Origin: Phascolomyces articulosus
Taxonomy: Eukaryota > Mucoromycota > Mucoromycetes > Mucorales > Lichtheimiaceae
Length of the DNA stretch: 64,000 nt
Assembly: GCA_025677815.1 (NCBI GenBank)
Contig: JAIXMP010000010.1
Coordinates: 620,001-684,000 of the forward strand
Reading direction: 5' to 3'
The translations under genes and the position numbers were made by a program. Below, one piece after another: positions 50,925 to 62,169 of this stretch (its first letter is position 1; the number at the start of each line of letters is the position of its first letter). The notes beneath the pieces are model-generated. The model had not been told where the DNA came from. It did not search any database and saw nothing but the letters and a program-made list of their open reading frames with translations.

Positions 50925-52697
50925 CTATGAGGATGAATGATGATGATGGGGAGAGGAAGGGTGTTTATGGTCTTCTAATATTGAAGATACATCAAATGGG
51001 TTATTATTATTATAATTATGATTATGCTTCCATGATTCTTGAAATATTTTCCTAGTATCTGAATCTGTGCTTTGATAAGCTTCGCGAACAATCGTTTCCA
51101 TAGTTGTATTATTATCGAAAAGTGTAGAATTATTACTCGCAAGGGGTTGATTAATGCTACTTCCACTGTCTATTTCATAGATATTACATTTGATATATAT
51201 ATTTATATAAAAAGGAGGAAAACATAATGACATATGTAATATATGATTATTACATATGTGAGGAACAGTTAGCTGCTGGTGGCATATTGGTCATATAAAA
51301 AAATCATGACGCTTTGTTTTTTTTTTTTTTACCTCTCTGATTACTGTTACTAGCATTTGCACTGTTTCTTTCATCACGTTGAAGTTGATCATACATATCT
51401 CTGGTTGTTTTTAATCTTAATTGTCCCCATTTTACTCCAACGTTTCCTTTTCGTAAAGAAATAAGTACTTGACCGTTATTTTCTTTGACCTATATAAATA
51501 TAAACATATTTACAAAAAAAAAATAATTAACCTGCTTTTGTTCCTTTTTTTTCTTTTCAATGTAACAGAATGTTTTGAAATATAAATGGAAATTGTTGTT
51601 GTTGTCTCATATCAAGATGGGGTTGATGCATTTATATATAAATAGTTATATACATTTATAAAGTGAAGAGGTTACCTTGACACTGGATTGTTCAGGTGTA
51701 ACCTGGCCTTGCAGCTGGGATATACGAAAGTTATAGTTAGCGCCCTCGTGTTCACTCTAATAATATATATTCAAACATAAAATAATCAATTTTGTTGTGT
51801 TTGAAAAAGTATATGATAAAAGGACTAGAAATCAAGTGCAAGAAGATGGATAAAGAGAAGAGGATGAGGCGTTGTTATTTTTGTTTTTGTTTTTGTTTGT
51901 TGTAGTATCATTTAAAATTGAAGGTGATGTAACAGAAAAACAAAGTGAGATGCATATACTCTATGCTCATATTATTACAATGTCCAACTGAACGGCCCGA
52001 GGTTTTACTTGCAAATGGTACTGTTCCCGTCTGATTTCCGTTGCATTTTTGATCGTCAAATATATACTGTATAGATAATCAGTAGTATAAGCCCTTATGT
52101 ACTATATGCATATATGTTATAAATGATGGATGGGGTACCATAACGTTATTCCTTTCCTTCTCTTCTTCCTCCCTACACTCCTCCTTCTCCCGTACGCCCT
52201 CTTATAGCTTTAGTTACAGGAATAATAACTTTCTATATATCAGGTATAAAACGCAAAAAAAAAGCTTTCAAGTTTATCTGTATACTTTACAAAACAGATT
52301 TATCCGTTTCACTCCAAGAGTAATTGGATGTAATATAAACGGTCTGTGTATTTGCCTAGTATATTATCATTGATATGCATATTATTGTTATTAATAACAT
52401 GCTGGATGCTATCTGCTTTTGTTTAAGTATGCTAAATATATACAACTAGATATGTAATAGATGTAATTTTTTTACCTTTGTGCGACTAATTGGCTCACGT
52501 ATTGTAACATTGGTAGCGGTACTAGTAGCAGTAGAAGAAGATATAGATGCATTTGACAGTCGTTGATTTTGATGCTCTTGTTGAGCATCCTCCAAAAGCT
52601 TTTCCATAGTAGCAATGACGACAGGTCTTGTAGTAAGTGCTTTTAATCTTTTTAGTTCAGCTATATCGGCTTGATCGTAGTTCATATTGCAAGTCAT
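50925..52697 (-). CDS. CACYBP: CacyBP/SIP-type protein with CS and SGS domains
   Basis: Six exons join in phase to 281 aa: 52476-52697, 52291-52343, 51979-52066, 51676-51756, 51333-51489, 50925-51169. The N-terminal helical part (ADIAELKRLKALTTRPVVIA) resembles the dimerisation region of calcyclin-binding protein. A CS domain runs from NYSWSETDKSVFIYLTIKNA through LQVKPRAVQLDI and NYNFRISQLQGQVTPEQSSV to NGQVLISLRKGN, with the family's WGQL near its end. The SGS part has IVREAYQSTDSDTRKIFQES then W. In animals this protein links Siah-1 to Skp1 in beta-catenin turnover and binds S100 proteins; in fungi its clients are unknown and an Hsp90 or SCF adaptor role is inferred. The tail is rich in His, Asn and Ser. 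It lies 88 bp upstream of translin on the same strand. Confidence 0.9.
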
Positions 52698-53382
52698 GGT
52701 GATGACGGTTTACACCTATACTCCTATTAGTAATTGATGACGAGAATAAAAAAGTAAAATATGAAACAAAAAAAAAAGATGATAAAAGCAGAAAGAGAAG
52801 GAAAGGAATATTCACTGTGTGGTTAAACAATAAGCCAACAAAAAAAAGAGAGGAACCTGGGTAATGCATATCATGATTATAGTATGTGCGCGTATGTTCT
52901 CCTGTCAAACAGAGAGCAACAGCAATTGAGTTTTTTGGGGTAGGTTGGGGGTTGGACAAGATTCATCATCGTCCAGATCTTTCGGTGTTCCCTTGGAGTA
53001 ATAAAATGAGGAGGCCTGGAGCGCTCAGATAATTTTATTTGTTGTTACGCCAACAAACAACTGTTTCCTTGTGTGTGAGTAATGCGTGTGATGATATATT
53101 TAAATAAAGTGTTACGATTCGTTAACTTTTACCATGGGACCTACATAATCTTTATCTTTTTTTAAGTTTTAGTCGTGCGAAATAATCTATACCTTTTACA
53201 ATAACGAAGGACCTGCTCATCTTTTCATTATTACATACTCCCCCTCGTTATGACAAATCACCAACATCAGAATCCCTTTCAACGACTGTTTCCATCATCC
53301 TCCCCCCTGCTTCTCACACTATTTTTTTTTATAAATATTATGATTTTCAAGTATCAAAAGATGTTGATACATTTTTATTATT
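52698..53382. other. Spacer upstream of the CacyBP-like gene
   Basis: Holds the CacyBP promoter and the 3' end of the NAT9 transcript. Poly-A/T tracts only; no ORF is supported. Confidence 0.5.
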
Positions 53383-54677
53383 TTATAGCCATTGATCTTT
53401 TTTAATTTTAGATGTGTAAAGTTCAATCAATGCATCACGCATATCATGATTCAATTGACGTTGTTCGTCTGTTGCTTTGGAACCATAACTTTCATCTTCT
53501 TCCTCTTCATCATTATTATTAGAAGACTTAGTACTGTTACTTTTAGGATGACAGGACCATTCCAATGTAGTTTCTTGAAATACTTGAGATGTAGATACTG
53601 GATAAAAGCCCAACTTTTTTGTAAATAGCTCGATGCTAGGTTGATTTGTCAGGGATATTTTTGAATGGAAGGTTTTCAATCCTAATTCAGTAATTGCTAA
53701 AAGGACGAAGGAAGAATAAAAAGAACATTATTCTGTTTAGTTTCTAGTATCTAAAAAATATCACACTCTAAATCTCTGATCGTTTTACCCAGCGATATGG
53801 GTTCATCCAATGTTATTATTCACTTTACCATAAGCCATCATCATTTTCAATGCTTCTAAACCTCTTCCATCACGCCGGTAACTTTCTTCAGCAATCATAA
53901 TTTCAATTTCACCAAATGTTGGGTCATCATCTTGATCATTCAGAAAAATATTGACATCGCCAATCATGACTATATGTATGGAAATGTTGTGTGCCCCACA
54001 TGTTGAATTGTTTGATAATAAGATGATGATAATATTTAGTAAATGAAAAGCATGGGAAACACGGAAAAGTAAAACTTTATATATTGGTTTTGCATATATT
54101 TACCAGAATGCTCTTTGATATCTGCAAAGGGTGAGGATGTACTTTCGCTGCCAGTACCAACAGCAGGAGTAGCAAGTAAAATAAATGTACATTCTATATA
54201 TATTATTATAATAAGGAGTGATTCGTATGTAATGAAGATGGGAACGATGGTAAGAAACTGAGGGATATATTCTTTTTTTTTCCCATCCACTTCCTCACTC
54301 CCCTTATATATCTCATCCAATAAAGTGCATACTTTTTTCATCCTCGTGCCATGATCGTTGCATAGCGTATTCTTCTTCCAATGTGAGTGGCTCAGAGGCT
54401 GTCATTTCTATCATTATATTTAATGTGTTTAGATTCCCACACACCCACCAGCCAATCAGAAACTGTTTTGTTGTCATAACACTAGAGAAATAGTGAATTA
54501 CCTTGTAAAAATGGCGATTTCATCCATTCATGATATTTCAAGACATGTTCTTCTTTATAAGGAACTAAAATGATTTTAGATCCAATCTAATTTCAAACTT
54601 AACATTCTATTTTGATTTTCTTTTTCATATTTTCTTGATTTCTCTCTCACCAATACTAAATTTTCGTTTTGAAGCAT
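53383..54677 (-). CDS. NAT9: NAT9-like GNAT-family N-acetyltransferase
   Basis: Six exons join in phase to 243 aa: 54651-54677, 54502-54586, 54333-54407, 54104-54193, 53829-53969, 53383-53696. The start MLQNENLVLIGSKIILVPYK and the block LTLEEEYAMQRSWHEDEKKC are characteristic of NAT9. The GNAT core follows: MIGDVNIFLNDQDDDPTFGE and the acetyl-CoA binding turn RRDGRGLEALKMMM, then NQPSIELFTKKLGFYPVS. Animal NAT9 has been linked to microtubule stability and to acetylating protein N-termini, but its substrates are poorly known. A Ser/Asn/Glu-rich insert (SSNNNDEEEEDESYG) lies in the C-terminal part. The gene starts only 87 bp from the divergent U11/U12-65K-like gene. Confidence 0.9.
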
Positions 54678-54764
54678 TGTTGTCTGTAATCAAAATACAA
54701 AAAAAATAAAGAACCGTTTTTTTCTCCTTTCTATTTTTTTTATCTTTTTTTTTTTTACTACTTC
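54678..54764. promoter_or_regulatory. 87-bp bidirectional promoter region (NAT9-like and RNPC3-like genes)
   Basis: This is the whole distance between two divergent start codons. It is almost only A and T runs (for example T12 near 54745), so both leaders must be very short or overlap. Confidence 0.6.
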
Positions 54765-56116
54765 ATGAACACAGACGCAAATACAGTTCGTGCTGAGGTA
54801 GGGGATTCATGTCCATTATGCATATCCGTTATGAAATGAGTTTCAAGGGAAAAAGCACGCTATGTTAATGTTCTTATATTCATATTAGGACACAATAACA
54901 ACATTGGTAATGAAACATGTACCTCGCGTCATTGGTGGTTCACATGAAAAGGCTTTTGCCTATTTTCGACAATACAATGCCATAGACGTAAGGCCCATGG
55001 AAGGCATTGCCATGGTAAACACGGGTATTATCTTTGTTTTTTATTGAACAAAACAGCAGAGAGGAGGAGTATGGTTTTCTTATAGATTGGTTTTTTTTCT
55101 CTTTGTTAACTCATATTCATGGTTTAGAGAGGAACTGTGTTTCTTGATTTTGCAAATCCAATTCAAGCAGCTGAAGCATATCAACGATTACAGCAGTTAT
55201 CTCAACAAAGTGAAGATTATAAAAAAGTGCGCGTTGAATATGCAAAGCCAGATCCAAAACGATCCGCGTAAGTAGAAGATACTGACATGAAGAAGTACCT
55301 GTATTTTTATTTTTTATTTTTTGCATGAAAAATAACCTAGAAAAAATTCCAAAATTCTGTAAACCTTTTCAGGACAAGAGAACATACATCATCCCATATA
55401 CCGCCACAACAACAACAACATTTATCATCATCTCCATCTTCATCTACAACAGCACCATTGATATTACCATCTCATCCACCACCCTCATCTATTAATCAAG
55501 GGGACCCAATTGCACCCCACCTTGGGTAAGTAGAATGATAATAAAAAACAGGTTTGATAAGAGGGAGACAATCACTTCAATTAAACTGGTTTTTCTTTTC
55601 TATAAGCATCCATTACCCGCCTAATCCTGATTTAAGATATCGATACCCTGATCCAACTCCTGAAATCTTGAATAATATGATGCATGCAATAGCAAGTGTT
55701 CCTCGACTCTATGTACAAACTTTACATTTAATGAATAAGATGAATTTACCTCCACCTTTTGGTCCTGTACAAAACGAAAGCATTCCTACTACTGTATTGG
55801 TACGCGCTTTATCAATGTGATGAAGATACAATCATATAATGATTTACTTATCATCTCGTTTAATCTATCTATATGCATATCAAAATAGTCACAAAAACGA
55901 AAACATAATGAACTTGTAGCAAGTGATGAATCCGAACTTGAATCAGATGAAGAACAAAAAGATAAAGAAATACAAAAGATGGAAACAAGATCCAAAATAT
56001 TAGCTGCTCAGGAACAGAAACGCGCTACATTACTACTACAAGGCAAACCTAGTAGCAGAACCGGCGGTGGAGGTGGCGGAATGAAAAAAATCATGCTGGG
56101 AACCAAAAAGAAATAG
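54765..56116 (+). CDS. RNPC3: U11/U12 snRNP 65K-like protein (RNPC3), lacking the C-terminal RRM
   Basis: Six exons join in phase to 290 aa: 54765-54797, 54889-55014, 55128-55267, 55373-55525, 55607-55799, 55889-56116. An N-terminal RRM-like domain covers about 12-95: TLVMKHVPRVI as RNP2 and GTVFLDFANPIQAAEAYQRL around RNP1. A Pro/Ser-rich linker follows. The conserved middle block of the 65K protein is very clear: NPDLRYRYPDPTPEILNNMM and RLYVQTLHLMNKMNLPPPFG. It then runs into an acidic stretch and a basic Gly-rich tail ending GTKKK. The family protein (about 517 aa in humans) has a second RRM that binds U12 snRNA; here the frame stops well before one, and nothing RRM-like follows in the next 650 bp. 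Expected role: bridging U11 and U12 in the minor spliceosome. Confidence 0.88.
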
Positions 56117-56764
56117 CAGGGAAAGTAATTGGGTGGCGGTGACCGCTTTTGAAAAAAGTGGAAAATTTTTTCTTAACTGCGACAATGTCTATAAAAGAAA
56201 TGATTTACCCTTTTCTTTTCATTCTTCACTTTTGCAACTATTAAGGTATTTTATCATTTTTATTATTATCAAAAAAAAAAAGGAACAAAGTATGGAAATG
56301 GTCATGTATCTTGTAATATGATGGACAAAATTTTGGACCCGAATTATTAGTATAATGCATTTCCGATGTTCACACTTTTCTCATAATGTGTGGGTTTTCC
56401 GAGTGAACAATCTCTGAAGATGATACATATCATGATTCATACTTTGTTTTCTTTGATGAAAAACGTGTTTTATGAGAGAAAAAAGAATACTTATATATAT
56501 GTAACTTTTTTTTCTTAGGTTGATTAAAAAAATAAATAACAAGTTTGCGTTTCTTTCAAGTTTTATCGCGCTTGTTTATATTGTTTTGTTGCCTTATAAT
56601 TTAGTTGTAAAATAATAAAAAAAAATGATGATTAATAATAAAAGAAAGTTATGAAAAAAATGCTTTATGTTGATTTGTTTTTCTATATTTTATTGGTGTA
56701 AGTGAACTGTCAATTTTTGAAGTGTTTTTTTTATCAGCCACAGGGAAATTTGAGTCATACAAAT
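56117..56764. other. Convergent spacer between RNPC3-like and GH17 genes
   Basis: Two genes end towards each other. There is no RRM-coding exon and no other ORF that I can support. Confidence 0.55.
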
Positions 56765-57999
56765 TTAACATGCACTGAGTTGGGAAACGCGATGAAACGG
56801 TTTTAAACTTCTGGTAAAGGTATCGAAAATACCAAAATGACCCTCAACATCTTGTTTATATGGTTCATCAATGGCAGAAAACCAGAGCATATCGATACCT
56901 CGTTGTCGCGTACGACATAATACTTCACGTAGATATCTAATAAAGATAATTATAACCACGCAATGAATTAGGCTGGATTGGACACATTTTATATCAACAT
57001 GATACCTCATCGCTATGTATTAAATAACTTACCGATTTTGATTTTCCGGTGATGCTACAGCTGCACCTACTGGTTCTCCCTGTGATGGCCAACCTGATTC
57101 TGAAATCTTCACCACCTTACTACCTACACGGTTGACCGTTTCATCATAATGTGCCATCAACTGATCCACGGCCCTGTCAATCGAAACACCTTCCCAATAT
57201 GGAAATACATTTCTATAGTAATAAAAGGATAGCATATACGTTGATAGGAACAATATACAAACAATATTAATATTTAACAAACTAGGGTTTGTCATCTATC
57301 TCTATCTGTCTTTTTTTTTTTACTTGCATCATAACAAAGTCAAGTGGCGCCACAATTTCAGGTACCATCTTATTGAATGTATCTGCAGATGTAATTGGAA
57401 TACCTTTGCCAGCGACCAAATCTTTAACGTGTTGAATATAGTCCAACAATTGTGGAATGGTGGCATCTCCACGATATAATACTTCAGAACCAACAATAAT
57501 ACCGTCCACATTATGAAAATCACGTTTTGCAATCAGGTTTTGTAGAGTCCAAAATTCGTTTTCAAAACTCGCAGGGTTTTGATCGATCCAAAGTGTAAGA
57601 TATAAACGCATGTCAAGTTCTTGTGTTGCCACAATGGCATTATCAGCTATTATATACATACAGATATTATAGTTCGGTGTTATTTTTGAGTAAATATCTG
57701 ATACTGTGTCTGACAAAATTTATAAATTTCTAAAAGTTCTCACCTTGGTTACAAAGTTCTAGGCCAAAGACACGCATTCGGTTGGTATGTTGTTTCAATA
57801 TAGCAAAGTCATTTTTCATTGTATCGTAGGTTGGACACCCAAAAATACTAAGACCATAATCAAAACCGTAAAATTCATTTCCAGTAGATTGCTGAGCACC
57901 AACAATATAGCTATCGATCATCGATAATACCAGTAGTAGCAATCGACCAATGAATAATATGGTTGGTTTTGTTGGTAGTTGAGTTAAAGATTTGAGCAT
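56765..57999 (-). CDS. Secreted GH17 beta-1,3-glucanase/transglucosylase-like protein
   Basis: Four exons are seen: 57744-57999, 57324-57646, 57033-57212, 56765-56936, giving about 310 aa. The N-terminus is a hydrophobic signal sequence or anchor (LFIGRLLLLVLSMIDSYIVG). The GH17 fold starts with FYGFDYGLSIFGCPTYDTMK. The acid/base Glu is in VDGIIVGSEVLYR (Glu140) and the nucleophile is in VVKISESGWPSQGEP. ADTFNKMVP and VFPYWEGVSID complete the pattern, and the C-terminal block has MLWFSAIDEPYK. Family members split or rebuild beta-1,3-glucan in the cell wall. The junction between the second and third exon does not keep frame with a GT-AG intron (57213-57323): the donor leaves phase 0 and the acceptor supplies one extra base. 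A GT-AC ending six bases earlier would restore the frame. Confidence 0.88.
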
Positions 58000-59761
58000 A
58001 ATAATTATAAAGAATTATATGTAATCATATTGGAATATAAAAGAAAGAAACGTAGTAAAAACTCAATAGTACCATCATGAAAGGACTATTTTTGTCTACC
58101 ATATACTTATAGATGCGTCTATAATACAGATGAATCTATAATGGCAGCCATATAAAATTCTCTAGAATTTAATTTATATCTTTAAGTTTATAAAAATAGA
58201 TGGATCAAACTTTAAGAAGTTTTTCTTTGCTGTATATCCATATATACAGCGCATACGTAACATCTGACAGCGAAGGACATTATATCTTACCCCTTTTGTT
58301 TTCTCCCCCTTGGATAATACCATACTTCCATATTTTTCTATATATAAAAACACGCCGAATCCAGAAGCTTTTCGTTAGTCTCCCCTCCTTTTCCTCAATT
58401 TAACAATTGCTGCCTTCAGGAATGTATTGATGACTTGTTATAAGCTACATACATTTTTCTAATATTTACAAAAGATATTTACTCCTGCGAAAGATATATA
58501 ATGGTTAGCGCCTATGTTCAACAAAGGGTAGTAAATCTTACAGTATTCCTCATGAAAATGGGTAGTGCATATGATGACATAAATGTATAGACTGTGTACC
58601 AATATTGTTCACTGCTACGTACCTTCATAAATTTATGTCTGTATGATGGCAGAATCGATACTACATGCACAAATTCCTTGACGTCATTATTAGTGCTCTG
58701 TATGAAATCGTATATTGAAATACAGTATATGTGTATATAGAATGGATTTATTACGCATTATAGTAGTTAACAATGATATTAAACTATGTCATAACGAAAT
58801 GAAAGATAAGAAATTAATTAGTTTTAGACTCAAGAACCAGTTCGACTCACGGAAAAGAATCTAAATCAAAAAACAATATGTTGTTTTGGTAGCGCTATAT
58901 ATATATGACGTTTCATTATCAAAAGTTATGAATATATATATATTATTTTGCGTTGTATAATCAGATGCCTAACTTTTGTCATCGGCTTTTTCTATTCAAC
59001 ATGATGTTATGTTTTATATATAACCACTGTATTTTATTGGATAGAATTATTATATAATAATAAATATACATTTACACGTTCTGTTCTATAGAATGTGTTA
59101 GATTCTCTATTATTAGAATACTTGTTGTTCTGAAGCAAGCATCAGCGGATCAAATGTCCAATCTATAATTATACTGGTGGGAGAGATGACTTAAAGTCCC
59201 TTAAACCATGGGTCCTTTTCTCTGCCCTTTGCATATATCAATTATGTTACATATAGTACATATTGCAATCAACATTGAAAGAAAGATAAAAGGCCATGCC
59301 TAATTTACTTTTTAATGGATGCCAAGATTTCATATCGGTCTGACCCGAAAAATAAGTAAAAGCAACAGTATCGGTGCTGCTTTTTTAAAACATATTTATT
59401 TATCAGTAAAAAAAAAACCTAATTCGGGTTTAAATAATCAGAATATGGTTAGTTAACGAAGTCAATGGATGTTAATGGTGTTACACGAAAAAAGATGAAA
59501 TGTGTTATCGATCTGATTACAGGTTATCATGTCACTCATCATATGTAAATTGCTTCATTATGACGACTAATCAAAAAGCCATTCTAATGCAAAAAGCAAC
59601 ATTTAAGTATAAAAATCAATTGTCAAGTCTGTATATAAAGGGTAACGAAGCATAACAATAAAAATAATGTACGGACACGTTTTATTTATTCATGCATCAA
59701 TAAATGTTATAAAGGAACTACATATAAAAATAAAATTGGGTAATTCCTATCAAAATGGCTG
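58000..59761. other. 1.8 kb spacer upstream of the GH17 gene
   Basis: AT-rich DNA with no supportable gene. The left side should hold the GH17 promoter and the right side the 3' end of the membrane-protein transcript. Confidence 0.4.
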
Positions 59762-61708
59762 TTAATTGAAAACAAGCTTAGAATCACCATTTTTGACATG
59801 AACAAAGGCTTTATAACCAGTGTCTTTGGTCTTGTAATAACCGGCCTTCAAATTATGTCTGTATTTTTCAATATGAACATCGGTAGGATTGGGTGCTTCC
59901 ACCAAAGGTTGACCATGATGAGTGGTGTGGACCAAAAAGTTGCCTTCGAAATGATCAGCAGGCAATTGAAGTTGAGCATAACCACGAAGTGTGGTGACTG
60001 CAATCTTGGCAGATTCACCTGTGGGAATAACGGAAAGATCTGAAGAACCACGGAGAGCAGAAGCAGATAATTTTTCACCGATAACGTAAGTACCACGGAC
60101 ATGGCCAGACAAAACGCCAAACTTGGCTTCTTGAGCACTAAGAGCCTATAGAAAAGTGATTGATATTTTTACAATGAAAAAGTTAATATATTTATCATCC
60201 ATCGTCATTTCAACTCAATTGCATACTATAAATGACAAAAGATGAGAGTACTATTACGTACAGCGAAATTGATATAACCACGACCAACACCAGCATGGAA
60301 CTTGGAAAAATTAATTGTCTTCAAACTGGGACAACTGTCGATATGACCATCACGAACACGAAGGTTAAAGTTTTCAAATTCATTGAGATCGGCTGGGAAT
60401 GTAACGTGAATTTCATATTTGGCGCAAAGAGCAGTTGAATTGATATGAGGAGGTGGAACAGGTCCATCTTGGGGTGGTGGAGCGGGACCATGATGAGGTG
60501 GAGGAGGTAAATGGCGCTTCATTTCAATTGTGTATTCGCCATCATGATCAAAGGCAGAAATGGTGGTAGTCTTGACAGCATGTTCGCTACCATGAAGTAA
60601 GGTGACATTGACTTTGATATCACTACCAGCTTCACCTGACTTGGAGAAGAAGATGTTGCCGCTATCCGGGAAACCGCTACCAACAAACAGAGCAGCGCGT
60701 TGGAATTGTTCATTGGAGAAAGTGAATACTTTGGTAGTAGATTCCAATTCATCTTCAGGATTACAGAATTGAGGTGGTGGAGGAGGCATCGAATGTTCGC
60801 GACGGCCACCATGATGACGAGGGATAGGCCCACAAGGACATCCTGCAGGTTGTTCCATTACTTGAATGACTTCCAAGGGTTTATCTTCGTTCGCAAATTG
60901 ATTCTTATTGTGATGATGTTGTCCATGAGCTTTACTGTGGTGACGATGATGGCGATGATGGCGATGATGCTTATCATTGTGTTTTCCATGATGAGGTTTT
61001 TCTTCAATACCGCGAGGTTGCATGAGGTGCTTATTGCAACACTCAGGAGCGAATCTGGGTATTTCGACAGCTTCGTTGTTCATTCTGCCGTTAGCACCAC
61101 AACGTTGTTCACCAAAAGCAGCATTCAAACCACCAATGAATTCAGCATTGTCCATGGCATATTCAAATCCAACGAGATCTTCCTTTGGAACGCTTAAATG
61201 ACCTTTACCATGAGGACGATCGAATGGCGATGTACTAATAATGATCTCTTCTGTAATGGGTTCGACAGACTAACAAAAAAAAAGAATGACCTGGAGGAAT
61301 GAGTTTCGAACTTCTATTTTCCTGGTAATGATTGATCTTTTTTAACAGAAATATATTTCATACAAATACTGAAAGTAATGCAGGTAAAATCACTTTAAAG
61401 ATAGTAAAAGCCAAAAGGATGGTAGCAAAAATGATCTTGAAAACACGGCGACCTATATCATGATAAAATGATGGTGATAAATATTAATTGTTAGGGTTCA
61501 CCATTTTCGCGAAAACGGGAGGTATTAAGTTCTTGGTCTAATAATATTTATTACCTTTCTTAAGACGACATTCTTTACGAACACAGTTGGGACAAGGTTG
61601 AACAATGACTTGAGTTGGAACAGGGTGTGGAAATGGAGGGGGAGGGGGAGGGGGAGGAGGTACGTCCGTGGTAGGTACGGCAACGTAATCACCTTTCTTT
61701 TCAGCCAT
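59762..61708 (-). CDS. Single-pass membrane protein with large external His/Pro-rich and repeat-sheet region
   Basis: Four exons (61555-61708, 61364-61452, 60262-61269, 59762-60145) join in phase to 544 aa. A short cytosolic N-terminus has a run of nine Pro and a Cys cluster (CPNCVRKECRLKKG). One membrane helix follows at about 55-80 (VFKIIFATILLAFTIFKVIL), with Arg/Lys before it, so type II topology is likely. The external part has a His-rich, Lys-rich segment (about 170-200), Cys pairs (PECCNK, GCPCGP), a Pro-rich patch and a stretch of likely beta structure (STTKVFTFSNEQFQRAALFV, KTTTISAFDHDGEYTIEMKR, LRGYAQLQLPADHFEGNFLV). Similar proteins with this plan are common in Mucoromycota; no enzyme motif is visible. 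A DUF4097-like adhesin fold is a guess. Confidence 0.85.
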
Positions 61709-62169
61709 AATTGGATAAAAACAAAAAGTGGAAGAAAAGGAAGGGAGAAAAGAAGTTTAGAAAATGGTACGTGATTATTTTATTACATTTGCCAAGACCC
61801 GGCAAGTCCCCGCTATTTCAGGGAGGGTGGGCTTTGTATAAGTTGGTATAGGTTTGTAGGCTTGTTATTATTATTTACTGCGAAAAAAGAAAGTGGGAGA
61901 AAGAATTGAGATGAATTGCGACATAAGGAAAGTGGTACCAATGTCCATTCTTAGAATTTTTGTGGTTGTTCTTTTTTTAAAAACTTTTTATTTAAATATG
62001 CGGGTGATGTGTGTGTCCACACCAAATCTCTCTTTTCCTTTTGCAACTTATCCATCAAAATCAAGGCACCACAGAGCGGATAATCATTTCTCCCATTTCC
62101 CGATTCCCATAATTCTGTTTTCAGATAGACAGTTATTGTTACTTTTTCTATATACCAATAATAATAAGG
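61709..62169. promoter_or_regulatory. Divergent intergenic region of membrane-protein and FSH1-like genes
   Basis: Both start codons face away from this 461-bp region, so it should hold both promoters. It contains CT-rich and purine-rich tracts; no specific site is recognised. Confidence 0.5.

Noticed and set aside
58838..58862. T-loop-like CCAGTTCGACTC
   Set aside because: The flanks do not pair to a T-stem or a cloverleaf.
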